From Gemmatimonadota bacterium (GTDB taxonomy: Bacteria; Gemmatimonadota; Gemmatimonadetes; Gemmatimonadales; Gemmatimonadaceae): a stretch of DNA of 32,131 nt. The stretch's first letter is position 1; every line of letters starts with the position of its first letter. The notes below the pieces were generated by a model. The model did no database searches. It was not told where the DNA came from and saw nothing but the letters and a program-made list of their open reading frames with translations. The stretch spans positions 1 through 32,131 of the forward strand of contig JANYIJ010000041.1 in assembly GCA_025362095.1 (NCBI GenBank), read 5' to 3'. The translations under genes were made by a program, and so were the position numbers. This document shows, piece after piece, positions 23,749-31,028 of the stretch.

Positions 23749-25367
23749 TGGCGATCAAGGGCAGTCTGAAGGAGGCGAGCCTCCCCGACGTGCTTCAGCT
23801 CCTCGCGATGGGGAAGAAGACCGGGTGCCTCTCGGTCACGCACAGAAATAATTTCGGCTCGATCTATTTCGACAAAGGGCGCATCTGTTACGCCGCGATC
23901 GTCAATCGCCGCGACCGCCTCGGCGACATCCTGCTCAAGAGCGGCGCGATCACGCCGATGCAGCTCGAGGAGGCGATCGAAGCGCAGTCGAAGGAGCGCG
24001 ACAAGCGACTCGGCGAAATTCTCGTCGGACTCGGGATTATCTCGCGCGAAGATCTCCACGCGCAGATCCGGCTGCAGATCGAAGAGGCCGTCTACTTCCT
24101 CTTCACCTGGACACAGGGGACGTTCAACTTCGAGGCCGACATCCGGCCCGAGGAGCAGGACTTCCTCGTGATGATCAACCCCGAGTCTCTGCTGCTCGAG
24201 GGCGCGCGCCGGGTGGACGAGTGGAGCCTGATCGAGAAAAAGATTCCATCGTTCGACATCGTGTTCGACATCGATCTCAAGCGGCTCGAGGAGAGCGGCG
24301 CAAAGCTGACCGCGGAGCAGACCGTGCTGCTGCCGCTCATCGACGCGCGCCGCGACGTGGCGGCGATCATCGAAGACTCGGGCCTCGTGGAGTTCTCGGT
24401 GGGCAAGGCGCTGTACGGACTCTCCACCGCCGGATTCCTGCATCGCGTTGGAAAATCGCGCGCGCCCGACGTCATTCTGCCGGACGCGCGGGTCGAAGAA
24501 CACCGGAATCTTGGAATGGCGTTCTACAAGACCGGTATGCTCGACGAAGCCGAGCGCGAGTTTCGCCGCGTGGTGGAGCTGCGGGCGAGCGACATGCCGG
24601 CGCGATTCTTCCTGGGTCTCGTGCATCTGCGCCTCGCGCGCTGGGACGATGCGGTCGCCGATTTCGAACATGCGGCGCACCAGCGTGGCGCGACGCCCGC
24701 GGTGCTGCACAACCTCGCGTTCGCGTTCGAGCGAAAGGGCGAGCCCGCAAAGGCGCGTGAAGCGCTGCGTGAAGCGCTGAAACGGGGCGGCGAGGACGAT
24801 GCGCGCGTGCATGCATCGATCGGCGTGCTCGCGCTGCGCGACGGCGATCTCTCCGCAGCCGAAGAAAGTTTCCGAAAAGCGCGTCCGTTGTATTCCGGCC
24901 GCGCGCCGTCGCCCGCGTGGTTCCACTACGCGTCCCTCTGCTTCGCGCTCGCCGGAAAAGCGGACGAGGCGATCGCGCTGCTGCAGGAGGGAGTCGAGGC
25001 GTATCCGCACGCGGCGGTGCTGCACAACAATCTCTCGGCCGTGCTCGAGCGCGTGGGCCGCAACAAAGAGTCGCTCGCCTCGGCCGAACGCGGCGTGTCC
25101 GAGGACGCAGGAATCGCGCAGCTGCACAAAAACATCGGCGACGCGCACTACCGCGTGGGCATGTTCGACGAAGCCTACGACGCGTATCTCCGCGCCGTGA
25201 AGTTCAACGACACACTCGGCCCCGACGTCTGGATCAAGCTCGGCAACATCCGCCTGAAGCGGAGTGAGCCCGACGAAGCCGTCAAATGCTATGAGCACGC
25301 GCTAATGCTCGACCCGGCAAACCAGACCGCCCGAAAGAACATCGAGGCGGCCCAGGCGGGCACGTGA
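23748..25367 (+). CDS. PATAN (DUF4388)-TPR protein
   Basis: This 539-aa protein has an N-terminal PATAN domain (about 1-150): MAIKGSLKEASLPDVLQLLA, then KKTGCLSVTHRNNFGSIYFDKGRI and the helical insertion RLGDILLKSGAIT...RLGEILVGLGIIS. A winged-helix-like segment (about 180-235) and some eight TPR hairpins (about 240-535, for example HRNLGMAFYKTGMLDEAERE and HKNIGDAHYRVGMFDEAYDA) follow. It is a longer version of the protein at 18465, so the locus has two PATAN proteins that may interact with different partners. Its ATG shares a base with the stop of the DnaA-like gene (TGATG). No catalytic residues are visible. A scaffold or adaptor role is inferred. Confidence 0.9.
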   Translation: MAIKGSLKEASLPDVLQLLAMGKKTGCLSVTHRNNFGSIYFDKGRICYAAIVNRRDRLGDILLKSGAITPMQLEEAIEAQSKERDKRLGEILVGLGIISREDLHAQIRLQIEEAVYFLFTWTQGTFNFEADIRPEEQDFLVMINPESLLLEGARRVDEWSLIEKKIPSFDIVFDIDLKRLEESGAKLTAEQTVLLPLIDARRDVAAIIEDSGLVEFSVGKALYGLSTAGFLHRVGKSRAPDVILPDARVEEHRNLGMAFYKTGMLDEAEREFRRVVELRASDMPARFFLGLVHLRLARWDDAVADFEHAAHQRGATPAVLHNLAFAFERKGEPAKAREALREALKRGGEDDARVHASIGVLALRDGDLSAAEESFRKARPLYSGRAPSPAWFHYASLCFALAGKADEAIALLQEGVEAYPHAAVLHNNLSAVLERVGRNKESLASAERGVSEDAGIAQLHKNIGDAHYRVGMFDEAYDAYLRAVKFNDTLGPDVWIKLGNIRLKRSEPDEAVKCYEHALMLDPANQTARKNIEAAQAGT

Positions 25368-26191
25368 ACGACACGGCGGACGACGAGGCCTTCGTCGCGC
25401 TGACGTCGAAGATTTCGCGCGACCGCGGGTTCGGCGCGGCGAACTACAAGGACACGTGCATGCGGCGCCGCATCGCGGTGCGCATGCGTGCGCGCGGCAC
25501 CGCGGATTTCGATTCCTACAGCCGGCTGCTCGACAGCGATCCTGCCGAATACGAATGGCTGATCGCGGCACTTACGGTGAATGTGACGAAGCTGTTCCGG
25601 AACGCGGAGACGTGGGACGCGGTCACGCGCCTCGTGCTGCCGGAACTTTGGTCGCTGCCGGCGCCACGGCTGAACTGCTGGGTTGCGGGCTGTGCCTCCG
25701 GCGAGGAAGCGTACACGCTCGCGGCGCTCTGGCAGCAATACGCACAAGACAAGTCGCAGATGGTGAGCGCGAGCCGGGTGCGCGTGATCGCGAGCGACAT
25801 CGACGCTGGGAGTCTCGAACTGTCGGAGGCGGGGACGTATGCGGACGATTCATTTTCGGAAGCTCCGGCCGGCGTGCGCGAGCGATGGTTCGCCCCCGCG
25901 CAGCAAGCCGGAACGTGGACGGCCGGCGCGGAACTGCGTTCGCTGATCCGGTTCGAGCGGCGCGACGTTCTGCAGGATCCGGCGCCCGCGCTCGGCCTAC
26001 ACCTCATCACGTGCCGTAACGTGATCATCTATTTCGACCGCGATGCGCAGGACGCGCTGATGCAGCGCTTCCACGATGCGCTCGTGCCCGGGGGCTATCT
26101 CGTGCTTGGCAAAGTCGAGACGCTGCTGGGACCGTCGCGCGCGCTGTTCGCGGCAGTCGATTCGCGGCAGCGCATCTTCCGGCGCTCGTGA
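25364..26191 (+). CDS. cheR: chemoreceptor glutamate methyltransferase CheR
   Basis: CheR methylates receptor glutamates using S-adenosylmethionine, setting adaptation. The N-terminal CheR domain (about 8-85) shows NYKDTCMRRRIAVRM and VNVTKLFRN. The SAM-binding domain has CWVAGCASGEEAYTLA (105-120) and the family motif LITCRNVIIYFDRDAQ. The 275-aa length is normal. The GTG overlaps the stop of the previous gene (GTGA). No methyl-accepting receptor is encoded in the window, so its substrate must lie elsewhere in the genome. Confidence 0.93.
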   Translation: MNDTADDEAFVALTSKISRDRGFGAANYKDTCMRRRIAVRMRARGTADFDSYSRLLDSDPAEYEWLIAALTVNVTKLFRNAETWDAVTRLVLPELWSLPAPRLNCWVAGCASGEEAYTLAALWQQYAQDKSQMVSASRVRVIASDIDAGSLELSEAGTYADDSFSEAPAGVRERWFAPAQQAGTWTAGAELRSLIRFERRDVLQDPAPALGLHLITCRNVIIYFDRDAQDALMQRFHDALVPGGYLVLGKVETLLGPSRALFAAVDSRQRIFRRS

Positions 26192-26664
26192 AGGAGATCC
26201 GGGTGCGCATCGCTCATCACGCCGTCGCCAAGGGGCGATCCCGTCTCATCACGGTGGGGCTGGGCTCGTGCGTGGCGGTGGCGATTCACGATCGCACGGC
26301 GAAAGTCGGCGGCCTCGCGCACGTGCTGCTGCCAGACGCGTCGCTCGGCCGCGGGGTCGAGAACAAAGCGCGCTATGCGTCGAGTGCGGTGCCGCTCCTG
26401 CTCGATGAAATGAAGGCGATGGGCGCGAGCGGTCCGTTCGCGGCGTCGCTCGTGGGCGGCGCCGCGCTGTTCGGTCCGCTGCTCTCGTTCGGCGGATCTG
26501 TCGGCGCGCGGAACATCGCGGCGGCGCGCAAAGCGCTCGCCAAGGCGAAGGTTCCGCTCATCGCAGAGGATGTCGGCGGGGAGAGCGGGCGCACGGTGAT
26601 GTTCGATGTCACGACGGGAAAGGTGAAAGTGCGATCGATCAGAGGAGGCGAGCATGTTCTTTGA
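26188..26664 (+). CDS. cheD: chemoreceptor glutamine deamidase CheD
   Basis: CheD deamidates receptor glutamines and, with CheC, adjusts CheY-P. The catalytic set is present: T22, C28 (GLGSCVAV) and H45 (GGLAHVLLP), with spacing as in Thermotoga CheD. Later motifs GGAALFG and GARNIAAARKAL are also typical. At 158 aa it is a standard single-domain CheD. The GTG overlaps the cheR stop (GTGA), and its end overlaps cheB by eleven bases. Together with cheC this gives a CheC/CheD adaptation branch as well as the CheR/CheB one. Confidence 0.92.
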   Translation: MKEIRVRIAHHAVAKGRSRLITVGLGSCVAVAIHDRTAKVGGLAHVLLPDASLGRGVENKARYASSAVPLLLDEMKAMGASGPFAASLVGGAALFGPLLSFGGSVGARNIAAARKALAKAKVPLIAEDVGGESGRTVMFDVTTGKVKVRSIRGGEHVL

Positions 26665-27760
26665 ACAAGAGATCCGCACTCCGCATCGAAGTGGCGTGAA
26701 AACCGTTCTTGTTGTGGACGACAGCGCGCTCGCCCGTCAGGTGGTGTGCGATCTCATCGACGGCTTCGGCGAGTTCACGGTGATCGGCACGGCGAACGAT
26801 GGGATGGAAGCGCTCACGAAAGTCCGCGAGCTCAACCCGGATATCATCACGCTCGACATCGAGATGCCGGTGATCGACGGCATCGCCGCGCTCGGTTACA
26901 TCATGAGCGAGGGGCCGCGCGCGGTCATCATGCTGAGCGGCGTCGACTCGCGCGGCGCCGTCGATCTCACGCTGCGCGCGCTCGAACTCGGCGCCGTGGA
27001 TTTCGTTCGAAAACCGGCGGGCGCGTTCGAGCAGGCGATGCCCGCGATGGCCAGCCGCCTTCTCGATGCGCTGCGCGCGGCCGCCGTGGTCAACCTGAGC
27101 GGCGTGCCGGTGCTCGCGCGTGTCGCCGCGGCGATCGAGCGCGCGCGCATTTCGGCTCGCGGCGCGCGGGCGGCAGTTGCGATCGCGGCGTCGACAGGCG
27201 GCCCGCGGGCGCTCGTGGAAGTTGTGCCTTCGCTCACGCGCGATCTCGACGCCGCGGTGCTGATCGCGCAGCACATGCCGCGCGGCTTCACCGCCGGTCT
27301 CGCGCGCCGTCTCGACGCGCTCTCGGCGCTCGAGGTCAGCGAGGCGACGCATGGAGAGGCGGTGCTCACGAATCATGTCTACATCGCGCCAGGCGGATTG
27401 CACATGCGGATAGTGTCCGATGGCACGCAGGCGCGCATCGCGCTGGACGAATCCGAGCCCGTCTGGGGCGTGCGGCCGGCCGCGGATCCGCTTTTTACCT
27501 CGACGGCAAAGCACTTCGGCGCTGCCTGCGTTGGTGTCGTGCTCACGGGGATGGGACGCGATGGAAGCGCCGGACTCGCCGCGATTCGTGCGGCCGGCGG
27601 CGGGGCAGTGGTGCAGAACCGCGAGACTGCGACGATTTACGGCATGCCGCTTTCCGCGCTCGAGAGCGCTGGCGCGGATGTCGTCGCGCCGCTCAGCGGG
27701 ATCGCGGGAGCCGTGGTGGACTTGATCGGCGCGCGCCGCGCACTGGGGAGCGCGAGATGA
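26654..27760 (+). CDS. cheB: chemotaxis response regulator methylesterase CheB
   Basis: CheB removes receptor methyl groups and deamidates receptors when phosphorylated by CheA. The receiver domain (about 15-130) has VVDDSA, phosphoacceptor D68 (ITLDIEMP) and FVRKPAG. After a linker comes the esterase domain with the catalytic triad S180 (AASTGGP), H207 (QHMPRGF) and D303 (GMGRDGS). At 368 aa it is of normal length. Start and stop overlap cheD and the second cheW (ATGA). All active-site residues are intact, so a working adaptation system is expected. Confidence 0.94.
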   Translation: MFFEQEIRTPHRSGVKTVLVVDDSALARQVVCDLIDGFGEFTVIGTANDGMEALTKVRELNPDIITLDIEMPVIDGIAALGYIMSEGPRAVIMLSGVDSRGAVDLTLRALELGAVDFVRKPAGAFEQAMPAMASRLLDALRAAAVVNLSGVPVLARVAAAIERARISARGARAAVAIAASTGGPRALVEVVPSLTRDLDAAVLIAQHMPRGFTAGLARRLDALSALEVSEATHGEAVLTNHVYIAPGGLHMRIVSDGTQARIALDESEPVWGVRPAADPLFTSTAKHFGAACVGVVLTGMGRDGSAGLAAIRAAGGGAVVQNRETATIYGMPLSALESAGADVVAPLSGIAGAVVDLIGARRALGSAR

Positions 27761-28272
27761 ACGCGCGATTCGCGGCTCCTGCGCCATCCGCGCTCGGCGA
27801 CGATCACGCCCTGCACATCGTCGCGCGCGTGGGCGTCGAGCGCTTCGCATTTTCCGTTTCGCATGTCGAGGAGGCGATCGACGCTCCGACGGTCGAGTGG
27901 GTTCCCGTCGCGCCACAGGGCATGCTCGGCCAGCTGATGCACCGCGGACACATGGTGCCCGCGTGGGATGCTGGATCGGTGTTTCGCCTTCGAACAGCGG
28001 CCGCCGCCGGAGCCGCGATCGTGCTGCGGGATGGCCCTCGTCGCATCGCACTCGTCGTTGATGACGTCGTCGAGATGGCGCGTATCGAATCCGCCGATGT
28101 GCACGCCGTGCCTGGTGGCGCCGATCTCGACGGTGTGCTCATCGGAGTGTGTTTTCAGGATCGAATCGCCGGCAAAAAGAACGCCGGTTCGCTCGTGAAT
28201 ATTGTGCGCGTGACTACGCTTGCGACGCTCGTCTCGTCGCGCGGAACCTTCGCCGAGGGGATGACGCTGTGA
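27757..28272 (+). CDS. cheW: divergent CheW-like coupling protein (second)
   Basis: The track runs this frame from 26746; the true start is the ATG at 27757, overlapping the cheB stop, giving 171 aa. A CheW-like fold is visible (HIVARVGVERFAFSVSHVEEAI, then PVAPQGMLGQLMHRGHMVPAWD, then RRIALVVDDVVEMARIE), but it lacks the usual INLRG core, which reads LMHRGHMVPAWD here. It is therefore the most divergent of the three CheW proteins and may bind a different partner or have lost receptor binding. Its stop overlaps the third cheW (GTGA). Confidence 0.75.
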   Translation: MNARFAAPAPSALGDDHALHIVARVGVERFAFSVSHVEEAIDAPTVEWVPVAPQGMLGQLMHRGHMVPAWDAGSVFRLRTAAAAGAAIVLRDGPRRIALVVDDVVEMARIESADVHAVPGGADLDGVLIGVCFQDRIAGKKNAGSLVNIVRVTTLATLVSSRGTFAEGMTL

Positions 28273-28796
28273 GCCGCCTTTCCGGATGGACCGCGTCGGG
28301 ACTTCCGAAGGGCGCGGAGCGCACACAGCTCGTCACGTTCCGTGTGGGCGATGATTTATTTGCCGCCGATATTTTTTCGGTGGAGCGCGTGCTGCGTTTC
28401 ACCGCGCCGCGGCCGATACCAAATGTTCCAGCGTGGCTCGAGGGCGTGATCGATTATGGCGGTCGCGTGGTGCCGGTGATCGACCTGCGCGCGCGATTCG
28501 AACTCCGCGCCTCCGCAGCGCGCGGCGCCGCGCGCATTCTCGTGGTGGTCGCGGGCGTCGACTGGATCGGCGCTATTGTGGACGGCGTGGACGAAGTGCT
28601 CACGGTGCAGAGCGACGCGCTGACGCCGCCGCCCGCGGTGTTCAAGGGACTCGCCAAGCAATACATCCGCGCGCTCGTGCGCGGCAAAACGGAGGAGGAA
28701 CCGGTGATCGTCGTCCTGGACGTCGCGCAGCTGCTCACTGCGCGCGAGCGTATAGTGCTCGAACAGGCAGTCGAGGGGGCCTCACAGAATGGCTGA
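28269..28796 (+). CDS. cheW: CheW-domain coupling protein (third)
   Basis: The GTG at 28269 overlaps the previous stop and gives 175 aa; the track's upstream start (28149) lies in the previous gene. The CheW pattern is better kept than in its neighbour: LVTFRVGDDLFAADIFSVERVL, then RPIPNVPAWLEGVIDYGGRVVPVIDL, then WIGAIVDGVDEVL. A GLAKQYIRALVRGKTEEEPVIVVLDV segment completes the second lobe. With the CheA C-terminal domain, the locus encodes four CheW folds, which may define different array compositions or couple to different receptors. Confidence 0.87.
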   Translation: MSRLSGWTASGLPKGAERTQLVTFRVGDDLFAADIFSVERVLRFTAPRPIPNVPAWLEGVIDYGGRVVPVIDLRARFELRASAARGAARILVVVAGVDWIGAIVDGVDEVLTVQSDALTPPPAVFKGLAKQYIRALVRGKTEEEPVIVVLDVAQLLTARERIVLEQAVEGASQNG

Positions 28797-29649
28797 CGAA
28801 TCGCTCGCGGGTTTCAAGGCGAAGTACGCCGACATCGACCGCCGTCTCGACGAGGGCCTGCCGGAGGGCGAGAGCGCGAGTGTGAAGGCGGAGATCATTG
28901 GATTGTTCAAGACCGTCGAGCAGACTGTCGCCGACCTCGCCGCGCTGAAAGAAGAGATCCGTGCGCTCGTCGATAAATGGAAGGCGCAGCAGGCGGCCGC
29001 GCCGTCGCTCGCGCCGCAGTTCTCTGGCGACAAGCCGGTCGTGCATGCGGATCATATCGGCGCGTCGACGTTCATCGAGAAGGGGTGGAGCCGGCTCTCG
29101 CTCGGCGACTATGACGGCGCCGAGACCGCGCTGAAACGGGCGATCGAACTTTCGCCGGGCGATCCGCAGAGCGAAGCGCTCCTCGGCTGGGCGCAAATGC
29201 TCAACGAGAAATACGACGAAGCGCTTGCGAACTTCCAGAAGGTGCTCATGCGCGAGCCGTCGAACGCGCTCGCGAGAATTAATGTCGGCTATATCTGCCT
29301 GAAGAAACGCACGTTCGGCGAGGCGATCGAGCATCTTTCCAAGGCGATCCGCCTGGACAACGACAAAAAGGCTACGCTGTATGCGCATTTTTACCTGGGA
29401 CTCGTGTATCTCGAACGCGAGATGTACGAGGACGCCGAGAATTTTTTCCAGAAGACGCTGCTGCTCGGCCCGAATCTCATCGAGGCGTATTACGAGATGG
29501 GGCGCGCATACTGGTTCAACGAGCAGAAAGACGAAGCGCTCGACACGTGGAAGCGCGGGTTCGCGGCGAACAAGTTCAATCCGTGGGGCAAGCGCTGCGC
29601 GGAGCTGCTGAAAACGGTCGAGGAGGGCGGGGAACCTTCGAGGACGTGA
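28789..29649 (+). CDS. TPR protein with N-terminal coiled coil
   Basis: The 286-aa product begins with a charged helical region (about 1-75, GFKAKYADIDRRLDEGL...KEEIRALVDKWKAQ) likely to be a coiled coil. Four or more TPR hairpins follow (about 90-275, for example EKGWSRLSLGDYDGAETALK and AHFYLGLVYLEREMYEDAEN). No signal peptide or enzyme motif is seen. It overlaps the end of the last cheW by eight bases, so it probably belongs to the chemosensory transcript and may be another scaffold. Its ligand is unknown. Confidence 0.83.
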   Translation: MADESLAGFKAKYADIDRRLDEGLPEGESASVKAEIIGLFKTVEQTVADLAALKEEIRALVDKWKAQQAAAPSLAPQFSGDKPVVHADHIGASTFIEKGWSRLSLGDYDGAETALKRAIELSPGDPQSEALLGWAQMLNEKYDEALANFQKVLMREPSNALARINVGYICLKKRTFGEAIEHLSKAIRLDNDKKATLYAHFYLGLVYLEREMYEDAENFFQKTLLLGPNLIEAYYEMGRAYWFNEQKDEALDTWKRGFAANKFNPWGKRCAELLKTVEEGGEPSRT

Positions 29650-29650
29650 T

Positions 29651-30664
29651 GTGCGGCTGAAGCGCTTCCTGCTGCTGCCGCTGCTGCTGCCGCTCGCGTT
29701 CACGCTCCAGGCGCAGCAGCCCGCCTCCGCGCGCGCGATTGAAATCGATTCAGGCCGCTTCACGTTCGTCGCGGCACCGCGTGACGAGCTGCTCGCCCGT
29801 TCGCTTCTCGGCGAAGCGCTGAGCCGCGACACGTTTCCCGGACTTCCGCGGCCGAGAACGCGCGCGCGCATTGAGATCGAGCCCGATGCCCAGCGCTTTC
29901 GCGCGGCGATCGGTCCGGCGGCGCCCGAGTGGGGCGCGGCGATCGCGATTCCGGAGCAGGGCACGATCGTAATGCAGGGGAGCCGCGCGAGTTCCGCGGC
30001 CGGCGATCCGCGCGAGACGCTGCGCCATGAACTCGCGCACCTCGCGCTCCACGAATCGCTCGGAGATCTCGCTCCGCGCTGGTTCGACGAAGGCTACGCC
30101 TCGTACGCCGCCGGCGAGCTCGCGCGCGACGACGTGCTCTCGGCCAATGTTGCGCTGGTCTTCACCGGGATCCCGTCGCTCGATTCGCTGGATCTGTTTT
30201 TCGGAGGCGGCGAATCGCGCGCCCAGACCGGATACGCGCTCGCGCGTCGCGCGGTGGCAGACATGGCGGCGCTCGATCGCGAGCGCGGTCTGACGCTGTT
30301 TTTTCAGTATTGGCGCGAGAACCGGTCTCTGGATCAGGCGCTGCGGCGCGCTTATGGGGTGACCGAGGCGGGGTTTGAAGCGCGCTGGAAGAGCGGGACT
30401 CGGAGGCGGTACGGCGCGCTCGCGATCTTCGCCGACGTCACCTTCGCGGCACTGCTCTTTCTCGCCATTATCGGACCGTTGTGGCTGATCAGGCGACAGC
30501 GCGATGCAAGGCGGCTCGCCACTATGAGAGCGGCGGAGGAGGCTCAGGAGCGGCGCGAGCGCGAAGACGCGCTGCATCAGCTACTTTACGGAAGTGTTGA
30601 GCGACCGCCCGACCCTCCCCCGGGCGACGGAACAAAGGCGGGAAATGAGGATCTCATTAACTGA
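29651..30664 (+). CDS. exported, membrane-anchored gluzincin-type metallopeptidase-like protein
   Basis: The 337-aa product begins with a basic-hydrophobic signal peptide (MRLKRFLLLPLLLPLAFTLQA; probable cleavage before QQP). The zinc motif HELAH is at 126-130, and WFDEGYASY supplies the likely third ligand, E147, 17 residues on. This pattern is that of peptidase-MA-like proteins. A single hydrophobic helix at about 256-280 (FADVTFAALLFLAIIGPLWLI) then anchors it, leaving a charged cytoplasmic tail with proline. So the catalytic domain should face outside the inner membrane. The GTG start follows GAGGA and lies one base after the TPR gene. Substrate unknown. Confidence 0.8.
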   Translation: MRLKRFLLLPLLLPLAFTLQAQQPASARAIEIDSGRFTFVAAPRDELLARSLLGEALSRDTFPGLPRPRTRARIEIEPDAQRFRAAIGPAAPEWGAAIAIPEQGTIVMQGSRASSAAGDPRETLRHELAHLALHESLGDLAPRWFDEGYASYAAGELARDDVLSANVALVFTGIPSLDSLDLFFGGGESRAQTGYALARRAVADMAALDRERGLTLFFQYWRENRSLDQALRRAYGVTEAGFEARWKSGTRRRYGALAIFADVTFAALLFLAIIGPLWLIRRQRDARRLATMRAAEEAQERREREDALHQLLYGSVERPPDPPPGDGTKAGNEDLIN

Positions 30665-30686
30665 GGGCAAAGCGGCTGATTCTTGC

Positions 30687-30715
30687 TTGACACTATATTG
30701 CTAAGGGTCTAAACT
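30687..30715 (+). promoter_or_regulatory. strong sigma-70-type promoter
   Basis: TTGACA (30687-30692) is a perfect -35, separated by 17 bases from TAAACT (30710-30715), a good -10. The predicted start site is only about three bases before the ATG of the 56-aa membrane protein at 30725. It can also drive the tRNA-Val downstream. It is the best promoter match I see in the window. Confidence 0.8.
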
Positions 30716-30724
30716 CAGCCGCCT

Positions 30725-30895
30725 ATGGCAGATACAGAGTCGGTAAAAAAGAGCTCTTCCGTGATCAAATGGGGCATAGCGGCAGTGGTGCTGGCGGCTG
30801 GCTATGCCGATCTTGCGCGCGGAGGTGCGACGATCGCTCCGATTCTGCTGGTCATTGGTTACGGGATCCTGATTCCAGTCGCGATTATCTCGTAG
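30725..30895 (+). CDS. small two-helix membrane protein (56 aa), not in ORF track
   Basis: The ORF ATG(30725)-TAG(30895) encodes MADTESVKKSSSVIKWGIAA and then two hydrophobic stretches (about residues 15-30 and 37-55), the second being TIAPILLVIGYGILIPVAII. It is too short for the supplied ORF list (60 aa cutoff). It is credible because a near-consensus promoter lies directly upstream, the codons read cleanly, and the product is a coherent membrane protein with a hydrophilic Lys/Ser-rich N-terminus. It lacks a Shine-Dalgarno and would be translated from an almost leaderless RNA. I do not recognise a family. It ends 17 bases before tRNA-Val. Confidence 0.7.
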   Translation: MADTESVKKSSSVIKWGIAAVVLAAGYADLARGGATIAPILLVIGYGILIPVAIIS

Positions 30896-30912
30896 GCGGT
30901 GTTTTTTCTGAC

Positions 30913-30986
30913 GGGCGAATAGCTCAGTTGGTTAGAGCACCTGCCTTACACGCAGGGTGTCGGGGGTTCGAGTCCCTCTTCGCCCA
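30913..30986 (+). tRNA. tRNA-Val (TAC anticodon)
   Basis: The sequence folds into a standard cloverleaf: acceptor GGGCGAA/TTCGCCC, D-arm GCTC..GAGC, anticodon stem CCTGC/GCAGG with loop CTTACAC (anticodon TAC at 30947-30949, valine), and a T-arm with GGTTCGAGTCC. The 3' CCA is not encoded; after discriminator A the sequence continues TATGG. It shares the promoter upstream of the small membrane gene. Confidence 0.96.
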
Positions 30987-31014
30987 TATGGTTTTCTTTG
31001 GATGGTCACCAGTC

Positions 31015-31020
31015 GGGAGG
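31015..31020 (+). promoter_or_regulatory. ribosome-binding site of the last gene
   Basis: GGGAGG lies eight bases before the GTG at 31029 and eleven before the ATG at 31032. The spacing favours the GTG. A three-codon ATG ACA TAG at 31021 sits between and is probably not translated. Confidence 0.7.
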
Positions 31021-31028
31021 ATGACATA

